Notes under the pieces: model-generated
What the model was told of the DNA's origin: nothing
What the model saw: only the letters and a program-made list of their open reading frames with translations
The model's database searches: none
DNA from: an uncultured Fodinibius sp.
GTDB lineage: Bacteria > Bacteroidota > Rhodothermia > Balneolales > Balneolaceae
Assembly: GCA_913057775.1 (NCBI GenBank)
Contig: CAJXOG010000007.1
Span: 108,764 to 172,763 of the forward strand
Direction: 5' to 3'
Length of the DNA stretch: 64,000 nucleotides
Shown: piece after piece, positions 1 through 8,427 of the stretch
Layout: each line of letters opens with the position of its first letter
Position numbering within the stretch: the stretch's first letter is position 1
Translations under genes and position numbers: made by a program

Positions 1-100
1 TTTTATTGATAATTTGGGGAAGCCTCTCAGCTACAGCTTTCTCAACTGCATGCCGGACAACTTCTTCTAATTCTTGTTTTGAAGGAATGTATGTTTTCAT
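1..100 (-). CDS. Partial gene, N-terminus of a small excisionase/HTH-type protein
   Basis: Only the first 33 codons are in the window; the gene runs off the left edge. It begins with ATG at 100 and opens MKTYIPSKQELEEVVRHAVE, an amphipathic helix of the kind that precedes the helix-turn-helix domain in many excisionase-like proteins of Bacteroidota mobile elements. The helix-turn-helix itself would lie outside the window, so the assignment rests on this leader and on the neighbouring integrase. Three direct repeats lie just upstream of its start and could be its operator. Confidence 0.45.
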   Translation of the reverse strand, partial: MKTYIPSKQELEEVVRHAVEKAVAERLPQIINK

Positions 101-176
101 AATTACCTACTATTTCAGTTAAAAATTATCTTCAACAGTAGGTTAATGGAGAAAGAGCATACCCTCGATTGGAACC

Positions 177-209
177 TTATTGAAAGGTTATTGAAAACTT
201 ATTGAAATG
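177..209. repeat. Three 11-bp tandem direct repeats with core TTATTGAAA
   Basis: The nonamer TTATTGAAA occurs at 177-185, 188-196 and 199-207, so the period is exactly 11 bp, about one helical turn. The array lies between the start of the excisionase-like gene and the end of the next gene in the island. Same-face spacing suggests a protein binding array, either an operator or recombinase arm-type sites. The function is inferred from geometry only. Confidence 0.6.
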
Positions 210-220
210 TTTGTAGTGCA

Positions 221-925
221 CTAATTTTCTGTGCGGGCAGCTGTATATTCTTCCCATTTCTGTTCCCAATTACGCAAAGTCCCATCATTAGGGATAGATA
301 ATTTCTCTTGTTCAAGCATTCCTTTTGCTTTCGCCCGCCTATAGTGAAACCCCTTGAAGTCAATCCAATGCTTTAAATACCTAGAGATAAGCTCCGCTGA
401 ATAATCTGCATTCTCAGCAAATACCTCCGAAAACTCTTTGATCATGTTATCATTCCTATTTGAGGAGTTTTCGTCAATATAAATCTCTTCCAGTTTCTCT
501 ATCCGGTTTTGTAGTATAAGTAAAGCCTCTTTAATTGAATCGTACTTACTTAATTCTTCACTGGATTCAAGGTGAGTGATTAGCTTATTAAGCTCATCCG
601 TAATAAATACCAGATATTTTTGTATCGATTCAGATTCTTTTCGTGATTCTAGTTGTTGATCAATCCTTTCAAGTGACCGCTTTAACTCACGCTCAAGCCT
701 ATGTTGTAACTCCTTATTGAACTTACGAGGATACGATTCTTCGCTAATCTCGTAAGTCTCATGATTTTTTCTAAAAAGATAATATGCTTCTTCTTCCTCA
801 TCGTAGTCCTTTCGGCTGTCTCTCAGATTTGCATTTGCCAGATTATGGAAATCCGTTTTTAAATTTTCCAATCCACCGTGCAATATTAGATTCTTGAAAA
901 AGCCTAATGTGGTGCCTGTACTCAT
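221..925 (-). CDS. Unrecognised coiled-coil protein of the integrated element
   Basis: A 234-residue protein that I cannot assign to a family. It is very rich in Glu, Lys and Arg. Roughly residues 35-150 look like long charged helices (several ELxxxLERE-type stretches), so a coiled coil is likely. No signal peptide, membrane segment or catalytic motif is visible. The C-terminal third is less repetitive and contains aromatic residues (WIDFKGFHYRR, then a tail with WEQKWEEY). It sits between the integrase and the excisionase-like gene on the same strand, which suggests an accessory role in the element. Confidence 0.65.
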   Translation of the reverse strand: MSTGTTLGFFKNLILHGGLENLKTDFHNLANANLRDSRKDYDEEEEAYYLFRKNHETYEISEESYPRKFNKELQHRLERELKRSLERIDQQLESRKESESIQKYLVFITDELNKLITHLESSEELSKYDSIKEALLILQNRIEKLEEIYIDENSSNRNDNMIKEFSEVFAENADYSAELISRYLKHWIDFKGFHYRRAKAKGMLEQEKLSIPNDGTLRNWEQKWEEYTAARTEN

Positions 926-1086
926 GGTAAAATGTTTTCGCCATTAGTAGAAAAATTAAAAGATGAAGTCTAACCAATATGAGAAAAACGACTGTCTTTG
1001 TCATAAATTGGAAAAACCACTCCCAAAGGAATATAGTACAGATCAACACACATGAATTCATGCTTAATTATACTCCTTATGATCCA

Positions 1087-2310
1087 CTAAGAAACATTTT
1101 CAAGTTTTTCCTTTAGCTCAGACATCTCAGAATTAACCTTATCCGGAGTTACTCGAGCATAATGCATTGTAGACTTTAAATCAGAGTGACCTAATACTTT
1201 TTGAACAGTTTCAACTGGTATTCCATTGGTTAAAAGCATGGTAGCACATGTATGGCGTGCCACATGATGAGTGAGCTTTTTATCCACTCTGCAGAGAGTG
1301 GCTATCTCCTTTAGGTAGGCGTTTGTCTTTTGATTACTAATCATAGGCAGTAAGCTGCCATCCGTAGTCTCTGGATGATCTTCATACTTGCTAATAATTT
1401 CAATCGCCTTTGGCAGTAATAAAACGCTTGCATTATTACCTGTTTTTGTCCTCGGTTGGTACAGATAATAATCTCCATTTCGATCTTTTTTCACATCCGA
1501 CTTTTTAAGCTTTTCAGCATCACTAAAGCCAAACCCCGTATAGCAACTGAATACAAATATATCACGTACTTGATCAAGCCGGTCTATTTCAAACTCTTTA
1601 CGCTCTATCTTCTTTAATTCGCCCTGAGAAAGGAAAACCGGGTCTTTCTTTTTATACTGCATTTTGAAGTGTTGGTATGGATTGCAATCCAATAATCCTT
1701 TCGACCTTGCTTTATTGACAATTTTTTGAAAATTGGACAAGTACTTACGGGCTGTATTATTTGAGCATGGGTCATCTTTTGTCATTAGATAATGGGCAAA
1801 CTCCTCTAAGAAATCCTGATCTACATCTGTAATTAAGTATTCCACATCATTGTACTGTTCCTGTAAAAATGCTTTTATATGCTTCTTTACGGTGCAGTAT
1901 TTCTTATAAGTGGATTTGGCATATTTATTACCAACCAACGATTTCATCTTTTTATTATGCTGTTTTATAACCTCTATAACAGGGTTAGAACTCTCCTCCT
2001 TATCCTTCCCTGTCATTCGCATCTTAACAGCCCTAGAAGTAATCTTCGCCCCTTCCTGGAGCAACTGCTGGTGAGCTTGATTAGCTTTGAATTCAAGTGT
2101 GTCAAGATATTGATTGATAGCCTTTGCTTTCTGGCTTCTACCTTTAACCCTATAAGTTTCACCATTCCATTTGGAAGGATCTACAGTTCGCCCCGCGGAT
2201 ATTTCAGAGGTTTTTCCATCTATATTTAGTCGCATATAGATAGGCACTTCTCCATTAGCTCTGGCTTTATTTTTACGTACGGTATAAGAAATGTTTAAAG
2301 ATCTAAACAT
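1087..2310 (-). CDS. Tyrosine recombinase / integrase of a genomic island
   Basis: A 407-residue site-specific recombinase of the Bacteroidota conjugative-transposon type. Residues about 5-95 form the arm-binding domain (with VPIYMRLNIDGK), 110-210 the core-binding SAM-like domain and 230-390 the catalytic domain. HHVARHTCA gives the H-x-x-R motif (Arg352), LGHSDL gives His375, and Tyr384 in MHYARV is the nucleophile. The usual first catalytic Arg is Gly261 (TGFGFSDAEKL), a substitution class also known in IntDOT. The ATG at 2310 is preferred over an in-frame start at 2427 because AAAGGACAC precedes it at good spacing and the family begins here. The gene points away from the adjacent tRNA-Ser, as expected for an element integrated in that tRNA. 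Confidence 0.92.
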   Translation of the reverse strand: MFRSLNISYTVRKNKARANGEVPIYMRLNIDGKTSEISAGRTVDPSKWNGETYRVKGRSQKAKAINQYLDTLEFKANQAHQQLLQEGAKITSRAVKMRMTGKDKEESSNPVIEVIKQHNKKMKSLVGNKYAKSTYKKYCTVKKHIKAFLQEQYNDVEYLITDVDQDFLEEFAHYLMTKDDPCSNNTARKYLSNFQKIVNKARSKGLLDCNPYQHFKMQYKKKDPVFLSQGELKKIERKEFEIDRLDQVRDIFVFSCYTGFGFSDAEKLKKSDVKKDRNGDYYLYQPRTKTGNNASVLLLPKAIEIISKYEDHPETTDGSLLPMISNQKTNAYLKEIATLCRVDKKLTHHVARHTCATMLLTNGIPVETVQKVLGHSDLKSTMHYARVTPDKVNSEMSELKEKLENVS

Positions 2311-2570
2311 AATTGTGTCCTTTATGAGTTTCGAGTTTGTTCTACAGAAAGGCAGTAAAACAGATCTTGGTCCTCGTGGACACTTTTTCTGAGATGCGAT
2401 AGATAATCTCAGTGACCATTGCGACATCTTTGTGCATGGTCACCGAATAGTTCACCAGAAGTCTGGTAAAATCTGGAATTATCGGGTTTTATAATTTTCC
2501 AAAATCGCCCTTCATATACTCTAATATGCGATTTTTAGGGCATTTTAAGGAAACCTGAAAAGCAAAAATG

Positions 2571-2658
2571 CGGAGAGGGAGGGATTCGAACCCTCGGTAC
2601 GCGCTAGACGCACACACGCTTTCCAAGCGTGCGCCTTCGACCGCTCGGCCACCTCTCC
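2571..2658 (-). tRNA. tRNA-Ser, anticodon GGA
   Basis: The minus-strand cloverleaf starts GGAGAGG at 2658 and closes with CCTCTCC at 2578-2572 plus discriminator G at 2571. The anticodon stem CACGC/GCGTG carries loop TTGGAAA, giving GGA (reads UCC/UCU). The long variable arm typical of serine tRNAs and a GGTTCGAATCC T-arm are present. The bases after the discriminator read CAT, so the CCA end is not encoded. The 3' end faces the integrase 260 bp away and is the likely attachment site. Confidence 0.97.
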
Positions 2659-2670
2659 AATAAAGAGTCG

Positions 2671-2701
2671 CAAATATAGGTTAATTTCTAGCTGTTTTCA
2701 A
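2671..2701 (-). promoter_or_regulatory. Promoter of tRNA-Ser
   Basis: On the minus strand a -33 TTG (2701-2699) is followed after exactly 20 bases by TATATTTG (2678-2671), matching the Bacteroidota TAnnTTTG -7 element. It ends 12 bp before the mature tRNA 5' end. Four other sites in this window have the same 20-base spacing. Confidence 0.75.
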
Positions 2702-2703
2702 CG

Positions 2704-3387
2704 TTAAAATCCATAGGTAAAAATTTGTCTTGAGTACGCCTTTACAGGCTGCCCTTTATTCTTAGCCGGACGAAATTTCCATTGTAAAGCAGCGGTAAGT
2801 GTAGCCTCAGTAAGTCCATAGTTAATGCGATCCACCTTTCTTTTGTCTCCCGACTCTTGATCATATAACACAATTTCAGTAATACTGGCCTCTTCAACTT
2901 TTCCCTCGGTATCCACTAAAAAGTTTACCCATATTTCAGCTTTAATATCTGCTTTTTTTGCAGCATCAGGAACCGTTGGTTCTACAATATGGATTACTTG
3001 TGGGGCTACCTGCGGACTTGATACCGGCTCATCAGCATCACCCTCACTGCCAATCATTTCAACAGAAAGAGAATCAGAATATTCACTCACATTTAAGTCA
3101 TCCAGCTCAATAGGATCTTCTTCTATCACTTCATCGGTTGGTTCGGGTATTGGAATTTGTGGTTTGGGTGGAGGTGGCGGGCTGTTTTGCTGTTCTGTTC
3201 GCACAATATCTTCAAGAGCAATGGCATCATCCGAAAAATCAATTTGCTGACCAGATGAGGTTGATTTATTGACAGGCCACAGATTAAAGGTGGCGATAGC
3301 CAATAATTCTACAATAGCTATTGCCGTCAGAACACGAATCCGATATCCATTTTCACTGTCCTCGATATATTTTTTAAGATCAGACAA
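2704..3387 (-). CDS. TonB-family energy transducer protein
   Basis: A 227-residue inner-membrane protein. It has a short cytoplasmic start, one membrane segment at about residues 17-39, a proline-rich spacer (PPPPPKPQIPIPEP, about 70-83) followed by an acidic stretch, and a C-terminal TonB domain (about 130-227) with the typical WKFRPAKNKGQPV region. TonB-type proteins couple the proton motive force to outer membrane receptors. No ExbB/ExbD or receptor gene is adjacent, so the partner is unknown. It ends just upstream of the tRNA-Ser promoter. Confidence 0.88.
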   Translation of the reverse strand: MSDLKKYIEDSENGYRIRVLTAIAIVELLAIATFNLWPVNKSTSSGQQIDFSDDAIALEDIVRTEQQNSPPPPPKPQIPIPEPTDEVIEEDPIELDDLNVSEYSDSLSVEMIGSEGDADEPVSSPQVAPQVIHIVEPTVPDAAKKADIKAEIWVNFLVDTEGKVEEASITEIVLYDQESGDKRKVDRINYGLTEATLTAALQWKFRPAKNKGQPVKAYSRQIFTYGF

Positions 3388-3562
3388 AATTATTTATGGA
3401 TATCTAAACTCATTATGAAGGTTGAAGTTCTTTGTAGTAACGAATAAACAGTGGCTTATCATTCAATTGCTTACTGCAATATTTGCAGCTACCAAAAAAC
3501 AATTCTTAACAGAATAATCTTATGACCTCATCACTTATTTGGTCAAAACCGTCCATCCTCAG

Positions 3563-4492
3563 TCACGTTCTTACGTCTTTCAACGCCTTACGAATGAAAC
3601 CACTGTGGTCTTCTAATTTCTTTTCTGCTTCCTTTTTATTCAGTCCTCCCAATGCCATAACCAAGGCTGTTTTAACGTGACCATCAGCCGTATGCAACAA
3701 CTTTTCAGTCTCTTCATAATCAAGATCAGTAAACATCATGACAATGCGTTTTGATCGCTCGTGTAATTTCTGATTGGAAAGTTGCAGGTCAACCATCACA
3801 TTTTCATACACTTTTCCTCTGCGTATATTTGCTCCCGTAGTGATCATATTTAGCACCATCTTTTGAGCAGTAGCACTTTTCATGCGGGTACTTCCCATAA
3901 TTACTTCGGGACCTACGGGGATATCAATCAGCACATCCACATTAAGCGTGATCTGAGAGCCTGGCACAGTCGTTACAAAAATTGTATGACAACCTTTTCC
4001 ACGAGCTGCTTTAAGTGCGCCATGCACATACGGTGTACGTCCGCTAGCGGCCAATCCGCAAACAATATCAGTAGATGCTAAATCAATATCTGCCAAAGCC
4101 TTTCGGCCATTTTTCTCATAATCCTCAGCCCCTTCTTGAGCCTCAAAAACTGCATCTGTGCCTCCCGCAATCAGTCCTACAACCTGCTCCGGATCCGAAC
4201 CAAAAGTAGGCGGACATTCGGCTGCATCAAGTATTCCCAATCTTCCGCTAGTGCCGGCCCCTGCGTAGATTAGGCGCCCGCCCTCATCAAATGCTTGCTT
4301 CACCAGATCAATAGCCTGCGCAATTTGTGGTAACTTCTTTTCAACCTCATCGGCAACTTTCTTATCCTCGGCATTAATGAGACGAGCTATTTCCAGTGAA
4401 TCTGCGACATCTATTTTCTTGGTATTTGGATTCCGCTGCTCTGTATCCAATTCTTTTAACTGGTCAAAAAGCTCTTGTTCTTCTTTGTTCAC
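3563..4492 (-). CDS. murQ: N-acetylmuramic acid 6-phosphate etherase
   Basis: A 309-residue enzyme that cleaves the lactyl ether of MurNAc-6-phosphate to give GlcNAc-6-phosphate and D-lactate in cell-wall recycling. The SIS sugar-phosphate motif AGAGTSGRLG lies at residues 77-86 and the family signature AAECPPTFG puts the catalytic Glu at 92; the second conserved acidic segment EGAED is at about 120-124. A short C-terminal helical domain (about 250-309) completes the usual length. No MurNAc transporter or kinase gene is adjacent; it appears to be a single gene. Confidence 0.97.
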   Translation of the reverse strand: MNKEEQELFDQLKELDTEQRNPNTKKIDVADSLEIARLINAEDKKVADEVEKKLPQIAQAIDLVKQAFDEGGRLIYAGAGTSGRLGILDAAECPPTFGSDPEQVVGLIAGGTDAVFEAQEGAEDYEKNGRKALADIDLASTDIVCGLAASGRTPYVHGALKAARGKGCHTIFVTTVPGSQITLNVDVLIDIPVGPEVIMGSTRMKSATAQKMVLNMITTGANIRRGKVYENVMVDLQLSNQKLHERSKRIVMMFTDLDYEETEKLLHTADGHVKTALVMALGGLNKKEAEKKLEDHSGFIRKALKDVRT

Positions 4493-4611
4493 GCTGTAAT
4501 CACTGTTATTAATAAGAATGGTTCAACTCGCTTAAGTTAAGCGGTTTTGAGGATAACAGAAAAAGCAATACAAAAAGGTTCTCAATAAATACCAATATGG
4601 GTTAACATAAT

Positions 4612-4965
4612 TTATGCCTCCCCTATTTTTCCAAGGTGGGTGTGTCTAAAAGAGTCAGTATGCTTTAGTCCATATCCAAAAAGGCGATCCATTGAGGAGT
4701 GTGCAAACAGTATAATCCCTGCTAATTGTATAGCTATAGATCCCATAAAGAATCCTATGGCATAAACCAGAAGAGCTAAACCTTTATGATGAACCAGGTT
4801 ATATAAATATGCACCTGTTTTGTTATTGATCATGTATCCGATCATGCTCATATCGGGCAACAGCAACAAAGCTGGGAACCACCACCAAGTAAAATCAGTC
4901 TTCCAAAACAAAAAGCCGGCGAATAGAAACATCGCCAGCTCCTCAATCTTAATAAGTGATTTCAT
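4612..4965 (-). CDS. DUF4260-type small integral membrane protein
   Basis: 117 residues with about four hydrophobic segments (residues 8-21, 26-42, 60-80, 80-100) and a conserved-looking end (HSSMDRLFGYGLKH, then FRHTHLGKIG) typical of the DUF4260 family, whose biochemical role is unknown. Its ATG overlaps the accC stop by four bases (ATGA at 4965-4962), so translation is probably coupled to the biotin carboxylase gene. Confidence 0.8.
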   Translation of the reverse strand: MKSLIKIEELAMFLFAGFLFWKTDFTWWWFPALLLLPDMSMIGYMINNKTGAYLYNLVHHKGLALLVYAIGFFMGSIAIQLAGIILFAHSSMDRLFGYGLKHTDSFRHTHLGKIGEA

Positions 4966-6476
4966 AATTTTTTCTTACTGCGGTGTTTCCACCACTTTGA
5001 AGATGCCCCGTTTTGGGAATTATTTTTGAGCTTCTGCTTCACTTGCTGACCACTCCCTTCCATTTTAAGTAGAGCTGCGGCCAGTGCTTTTACCTTAGGA
5101 CCATCAGTAATTTCTGCATCAAGTTTCTCTTTGCTAAAGTAATCAGGAACAAAGTGCGTATCGTATTCACCCGAAGTAAATGACTCATGATTCAGTACAT
5201 ATTTGCAAAACGGAATCGTTGTTCTACAGCCGGCAATCTCATATTCATCCAGTGCACGAAGCATTCTCCTTATGGCATGATCACGATCAGTGCCATACGC
5301 ACACAGTTTTGATATCATGGGATCATAGTTGATCGTCACCTTCTGCCCTTCCTCAACTCCGGAATCAACACGCACTCCATTGCCGGATGGGATGCGGTGT
5401 TTGCTCAATGTACCGGTACTTGGTAAAAAGTTATCCCGAGGATCTTCCGCATAAATACGACATTCCACAGCATGACCTTCCATTTGGATATCATCCTGCG
5501 TGATGGGCAGCTCTTTTCCTTCAGCCACTAATATCTGCAGTTCTACCAAATCCAACCCCGTAATTAACTCTGTTACCGGATGCTCTACCTGCAGACGTGT
5601 ATTCATCTCAAGGAAATAGAAATTTCGATCGGCATCTACCAGAAACTCAATCGTTCCTGCTCCAACATAGTCCACCGCTTCGGCAGCTGCAATAGCAGCG
5701 TCGGCCATTTCTGATCGCAATTCGGGCGTTAATATAGAGCATGGGGCTTCTTCTATAACTTTCTGATGACGACGCTGGATTGAACATTCCCGATCAAATA
5801 CATGAAGCGTATTTCCATGTTCATCAGCAATAATTTGAAACTCGACATGACGGGGCTCAACCAAATATTTTTCTATATATACTCTGTCATCTCCAAAGGC
5901 ATTACGTGCCTCAGACTTTGCCGCCTTAATACCCGAACGGAATTCATCTTTGTTATTTACGATACGCATTCCTTTTCCACCGCCCCCGGCTGCCGCTTTT
6001 ACCAATACGGGATAACCGATTTCATCGGCTATTTTTTCGGCCTCTTCAACATCTTCGAGCTCTTTTTTGGTACCCGGCGGAAATGGTACATTGGCTTTGC
6101 CCATAATTTCTCGGGCGGCGGTTTTATCTCCCATCAACCGAATAGCCTTGGCCTTTGGACCAATAAATATGATATCTTCTTCTCGGCATCGCTCCGAGAA
6201 ATCACCATTCTCACTTAAAAATCCATAACCGGGATGGATCGCATCGGCTCCGGTATCTTTGGCTGCCTTAATTATTTTATCGATTACCAAATAACTCTCT
6301 GAAGAAGAGGCAGGACCAATATGCACCGATTCGTCGGCCCGTAATACATGTGGCGCATCGGCATCAGGTGTTGAATATACCGCCACCGTTTTTTTACCTA
6401 GCTCCTTGCACGTTCGAATTACACGTAAAGCAATTTCGCCGCGATTAGCGACCAATATCTTATTAATATCTGGCAT
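4962..6476 (-). CDS. accC: Biotin carboxylase subunit of an acyl-CoA carboxylase
   Basis: A 504-residue ATP-grasp enzyme that carboxylates biotin on a carrier protein. It has the N-terminal KILVANRGEIALRVIRT start, the ATP-grasp Gly loop AAGGGGKGM (162-170), and the signature EMNTRLQVEHPVTE near 300. It is about 50 residues longer than E. coli AccC; the extra is a lysine-rich tail ending SKWWKHRSKKKL. Sequence style fits both acetyl-CoA and propionyl-CoA carboxylases, and no carrier protein or carboxyltransferase gene is nearby, so the substrate is open. It lies 9 bp after an esterase-like gene and overlaps the DUF4260 gene. Confidence 0.93.
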   Translation of the reverse strand: MPDINKILVANRGEIALRVIRTCKELGKKTVAVYSTPDADAPHVLRADESVHIGPASSSESYLVIDKIIKAAKDTGADAIHPGYGFLSENGDFSERCREEDIIFIGPKAKAIRLMGDKTAAREIMGKANVPFPPGTKKELEDVEEAEKIADEIGYPVLVKAAAGGGGKGMRIVNNKDEFRSGIKAAKSEARNAFGDDRVYIEKYLVEPRHVEFQIIADEHGNTLHVFDRECSIQRRHQKVIEEAPCSILTPELRSEMADAAIAAAEAVDYVGAGTIEFLVDADRNFYFLEMNTRLQVEHPVTELITGLDLVELQILVAEGKELPITQDDIQMEGHAVECRIYAEDPRDNFLPSTGTLSKHRIPSGNGVRVDSGVEEGQKVTINYDPMISKLCAYGTDRDHAIRRMLRALDEYEIAGCRTTIPFCKYVLNHESFTSGEYDTHFVPDYFSKEKLDAEITDGPKVKALAAALLKMEGSGQQVKQKLKNNSQNGASSKWWKHRSKKKL

Positions 6477-6485
6477 AATTATCTT

Positions 6486-7196
6486 TTAAATGATGTGCGT
6501 TTTTAACATTTGTGGCCATAATTTCCATTCGTCTCCTCCATCAGACCAAATATCTAGGTCATGATCTAAAAACTTCATCCGCATTACCTTATCCATTCGA
6601 ACCGCATCGTCGATTCTCTTATCTCCTTCATAACTTACCAACCGAAAATCAATGTCCTGAACTTTATCAAGCAAAGACTTTTTATTCAAATTGGGTACAA
6701 AATCCATTGGATTACTGTAATAAACATCGTCATCATAATAATCATCCATATACGGTCTGATATCATAGATACCGCTTATACCAATAGATTTACCAAATAC
6801 TTCAGGGTACTTGAGAGCGGTTGTAACAGCATGATATCCGCCGAAATCAACACCTCCGATGATAATAAATTTTATACTGTTTTGGTCTTTAATATAGGGT
6901 ACTACTTCCTCAACAATATACGATTCGTACTGCTGCTGGCGAATAACGCGTTGTTCAGGAGATGCATTTTCATTCAATAGCGCTTCATCATCAATTGACG
7001 ATAATACAAATAGTTGATTGAATCCATTTTCCAGCTGGTACGAGATAGAATCCGTCATGCCAAATTCTTCCCATTGCTTGCAAGTAGCTCCTCTTGTAGG
7101 AATCCCAATTACCGGCGTTCCCGACTCTCCATAAACAGCCAGCTCCATGTCTTTTCCCAAACTGGGACTCCGCCATTTCTTGATTTTAGCTTCCAT
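6486..7196 (-). CDS. Esterase-family alpha/beta-hydrolase-like protein, probably catalytically degenerate
   Basis: A 236-residue protein resembling the compact PF00756 esterases in overall order: MELAVYG near 17-23, the region before the elbow at 90-112, NPMDFVPNL at about 162-170 and a Trp-rich C-terminus. Where those proteins usually have GCSMGAYHA, this one has GGVDFGGYHA, so the serine nucleophile is replaced by Asp117. The C-terminal NHDWPWW-type motif is GGDEWKLW, so the catalytic His also appears lost. It may be a binding or scaffolding relative, or use Asp as nucleophile. It is probably cotranscribed with accC. Confidence 0.75.
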   Translation of the reverse strand: MEAKIKKWRSPSLGKDMELAVYGESGTPVIGIPTRGATCKQWEEFGMTDSISYQLENGFNQLFVLSSIDDEALLNENASPEQRVIRQQQYESYIVEEVVPYIKDQNSIKFIIIGGVDFGGYHAVTTALKYPEVFGKSIGISGIYDIRPYMDDYYDDDVYYSNPMDFVPNLNKKSLLDKVQDIDFRLVSYEGDKRIDDAVRMDKVMRMKFLDHDLDIWSDGGDEWKLWPQMLKTHII

Positions 7197-7295
7197 TCGT
7201 CTCTATTTTGTTTAGATCGGCAATAAAATTTGAATGGAATATAACAGTTCATATTGATTAGTGTAAACGCAGATCCCACCTATTTTAAAATCGAA

Positions 7296-8273
7296 TTAAG
7301 ACTGCGCTACCTTCATCTGATAATATGCCCTGGGAAGAATGGAAAATTTCTCTGTGGCGTTTAGATATGCTCGTTTATCAAATACATTGTAGTTATTCTC
7401 CTCAATTTTATCGAGAATACGACCGTAGTTTTGCCGTGCTAAATACACCGGTAAACGACTGTCACTGCTCAGCAGACTTATACCCTTGTCTGATCTCTGA
7501 TAGTATCTGCGTGTTCGCTGAATCTGAAAATTTAACAATTCAATAACGTTTTCTGTCCGCTGGTGATCAAAAAGTTCTTGCTCTGAGACATTAAACCGAA
7601 CTAAATCTTCTTGTGGCAAATATATTCTATTACGTTGCAGATCTTCCCCAACATCCCGCAAAATATTTGTCAGCTGCATTGCAATACCCAAATCTACCGC
7701 ATATCCCAAAGCTTCTTGGGATTGATATCCAAAAACCTGACTGGTCATCAATCCTACTATCGATGCCACCTTAAATGAATAATCATATAGCTCATCAAAT
7801 GTTTCGTATCTATTTTTGAAAAGATCCATACAAACCCCTTCCATTAGCTCAAATGGCATTTCTATGGGGATATGATATTGTCTTAGTACATCGGAAAATG
7901 CAATGAGGATATCATTATCGTGAGCTTTGCCGTCGTACGTATCCCGAAGTTTCTGTTTCCAAGATTCCAGCTTTAAGCGGATATCTTCTTCGGTAAGTTC
8001 ACGCTTTTCTAATAGATCCTCGGCCTCATCCACCAGATCATCGATATACCGACATAAGCTATAAATGGCAAAAATACCCCGCTGCTTATGGTTGGGTAAG
8101 AAGCGCGTAGCCATATAAAATGTCTTTGCGTGATAACGAGTTATCGCCCGACACTCGGCGTAGGCTTCTTTAAGACGCTCATCATTCAGTTCTTCAATAA
8201 CCGAACGATGAAAAGACGTGCGCTGATAAATAGGCTTAAGCAACGCGTATGGTATTCGGAAAAGATTTGTCAT
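7296..8273 (-). CDS. Phytoene/squalene synthase family protein
   Basis: A 325-residue head-to-head prenyl synthase. The two aspartate-rich Mg-diphosphate sites are DDLVDEAED at 78-86 and NILRDVGED at 203-211, followed by NRIYLP. Family members join two C20 (phytoene) or two C15 (squalene) diphosphates; the sequence resembles CrtB-type phytoene synthases, and carotenoids are common in this group, but no other carotenoid gene lies in the window. It is divergent from purC, with about 150 bp between them. Confidence 0.9.
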   Translation of the reverse strand: MTNLFRIPYALLKPIYQRTSFHRSVIEELNDERLKEAYAECRAITRYHAKTFYMATRFLPNHKQRGIFAIYSLCRYIDDLVDEAEDLLEKRELTEEDIRLKLESWKQKLRDTYDGKAHDNDILIAFSDVLRQYHIPIEMPFELMEGVCMDLFKNRYETFDELYDYSFKVASIVGLMTSQVFGYQSQEALGYAVDLGIAMQLTNILRDVGEDLQRNRIYLPQEDLVRFNVSEQELFDHQRTENVIELLNFQIQRTRRYYQRSDKGISLLSSDSRLPVYLARQNYGRILDKIEENNYNVFDKRAYLNATEKFSILPRAYYQMKVAQS

Positions 8274-8427
8274 TGAAATAATTTAATTTCTTTATGTACT
8301 ATACCTAATGTTTTACCGGTATAAAATAGTTCCTTTGAATTTCTTTCGGACTATAGAATTAGAATGATCTAATAAATTTATTTCTATTCTTGACAAGTTT
8401 TTATGATTTTCTATTGATCTCTTTTTA

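Noticed and set aside
177..209. Replication origin iterons
   Set aside because: Only three short copies, no AT-rich melting region with a DnaA box or replication gene nearby; an operator or recombination site fits better.
843..1061. 72-codon minus-strand frame upstream of the coiled-coil gene
   Set aside because: It overlaps the start of the 221-925 gene in another frame, and its hydrophobic, low-complexity translation has no recognisable domain.
2311..2427. Longer N-terminus of the integrase
   Set aside because: The extra 39 residues do not resemble the arm-binding domain, and a good ribosome-binding site precedes the ATG at 2310.
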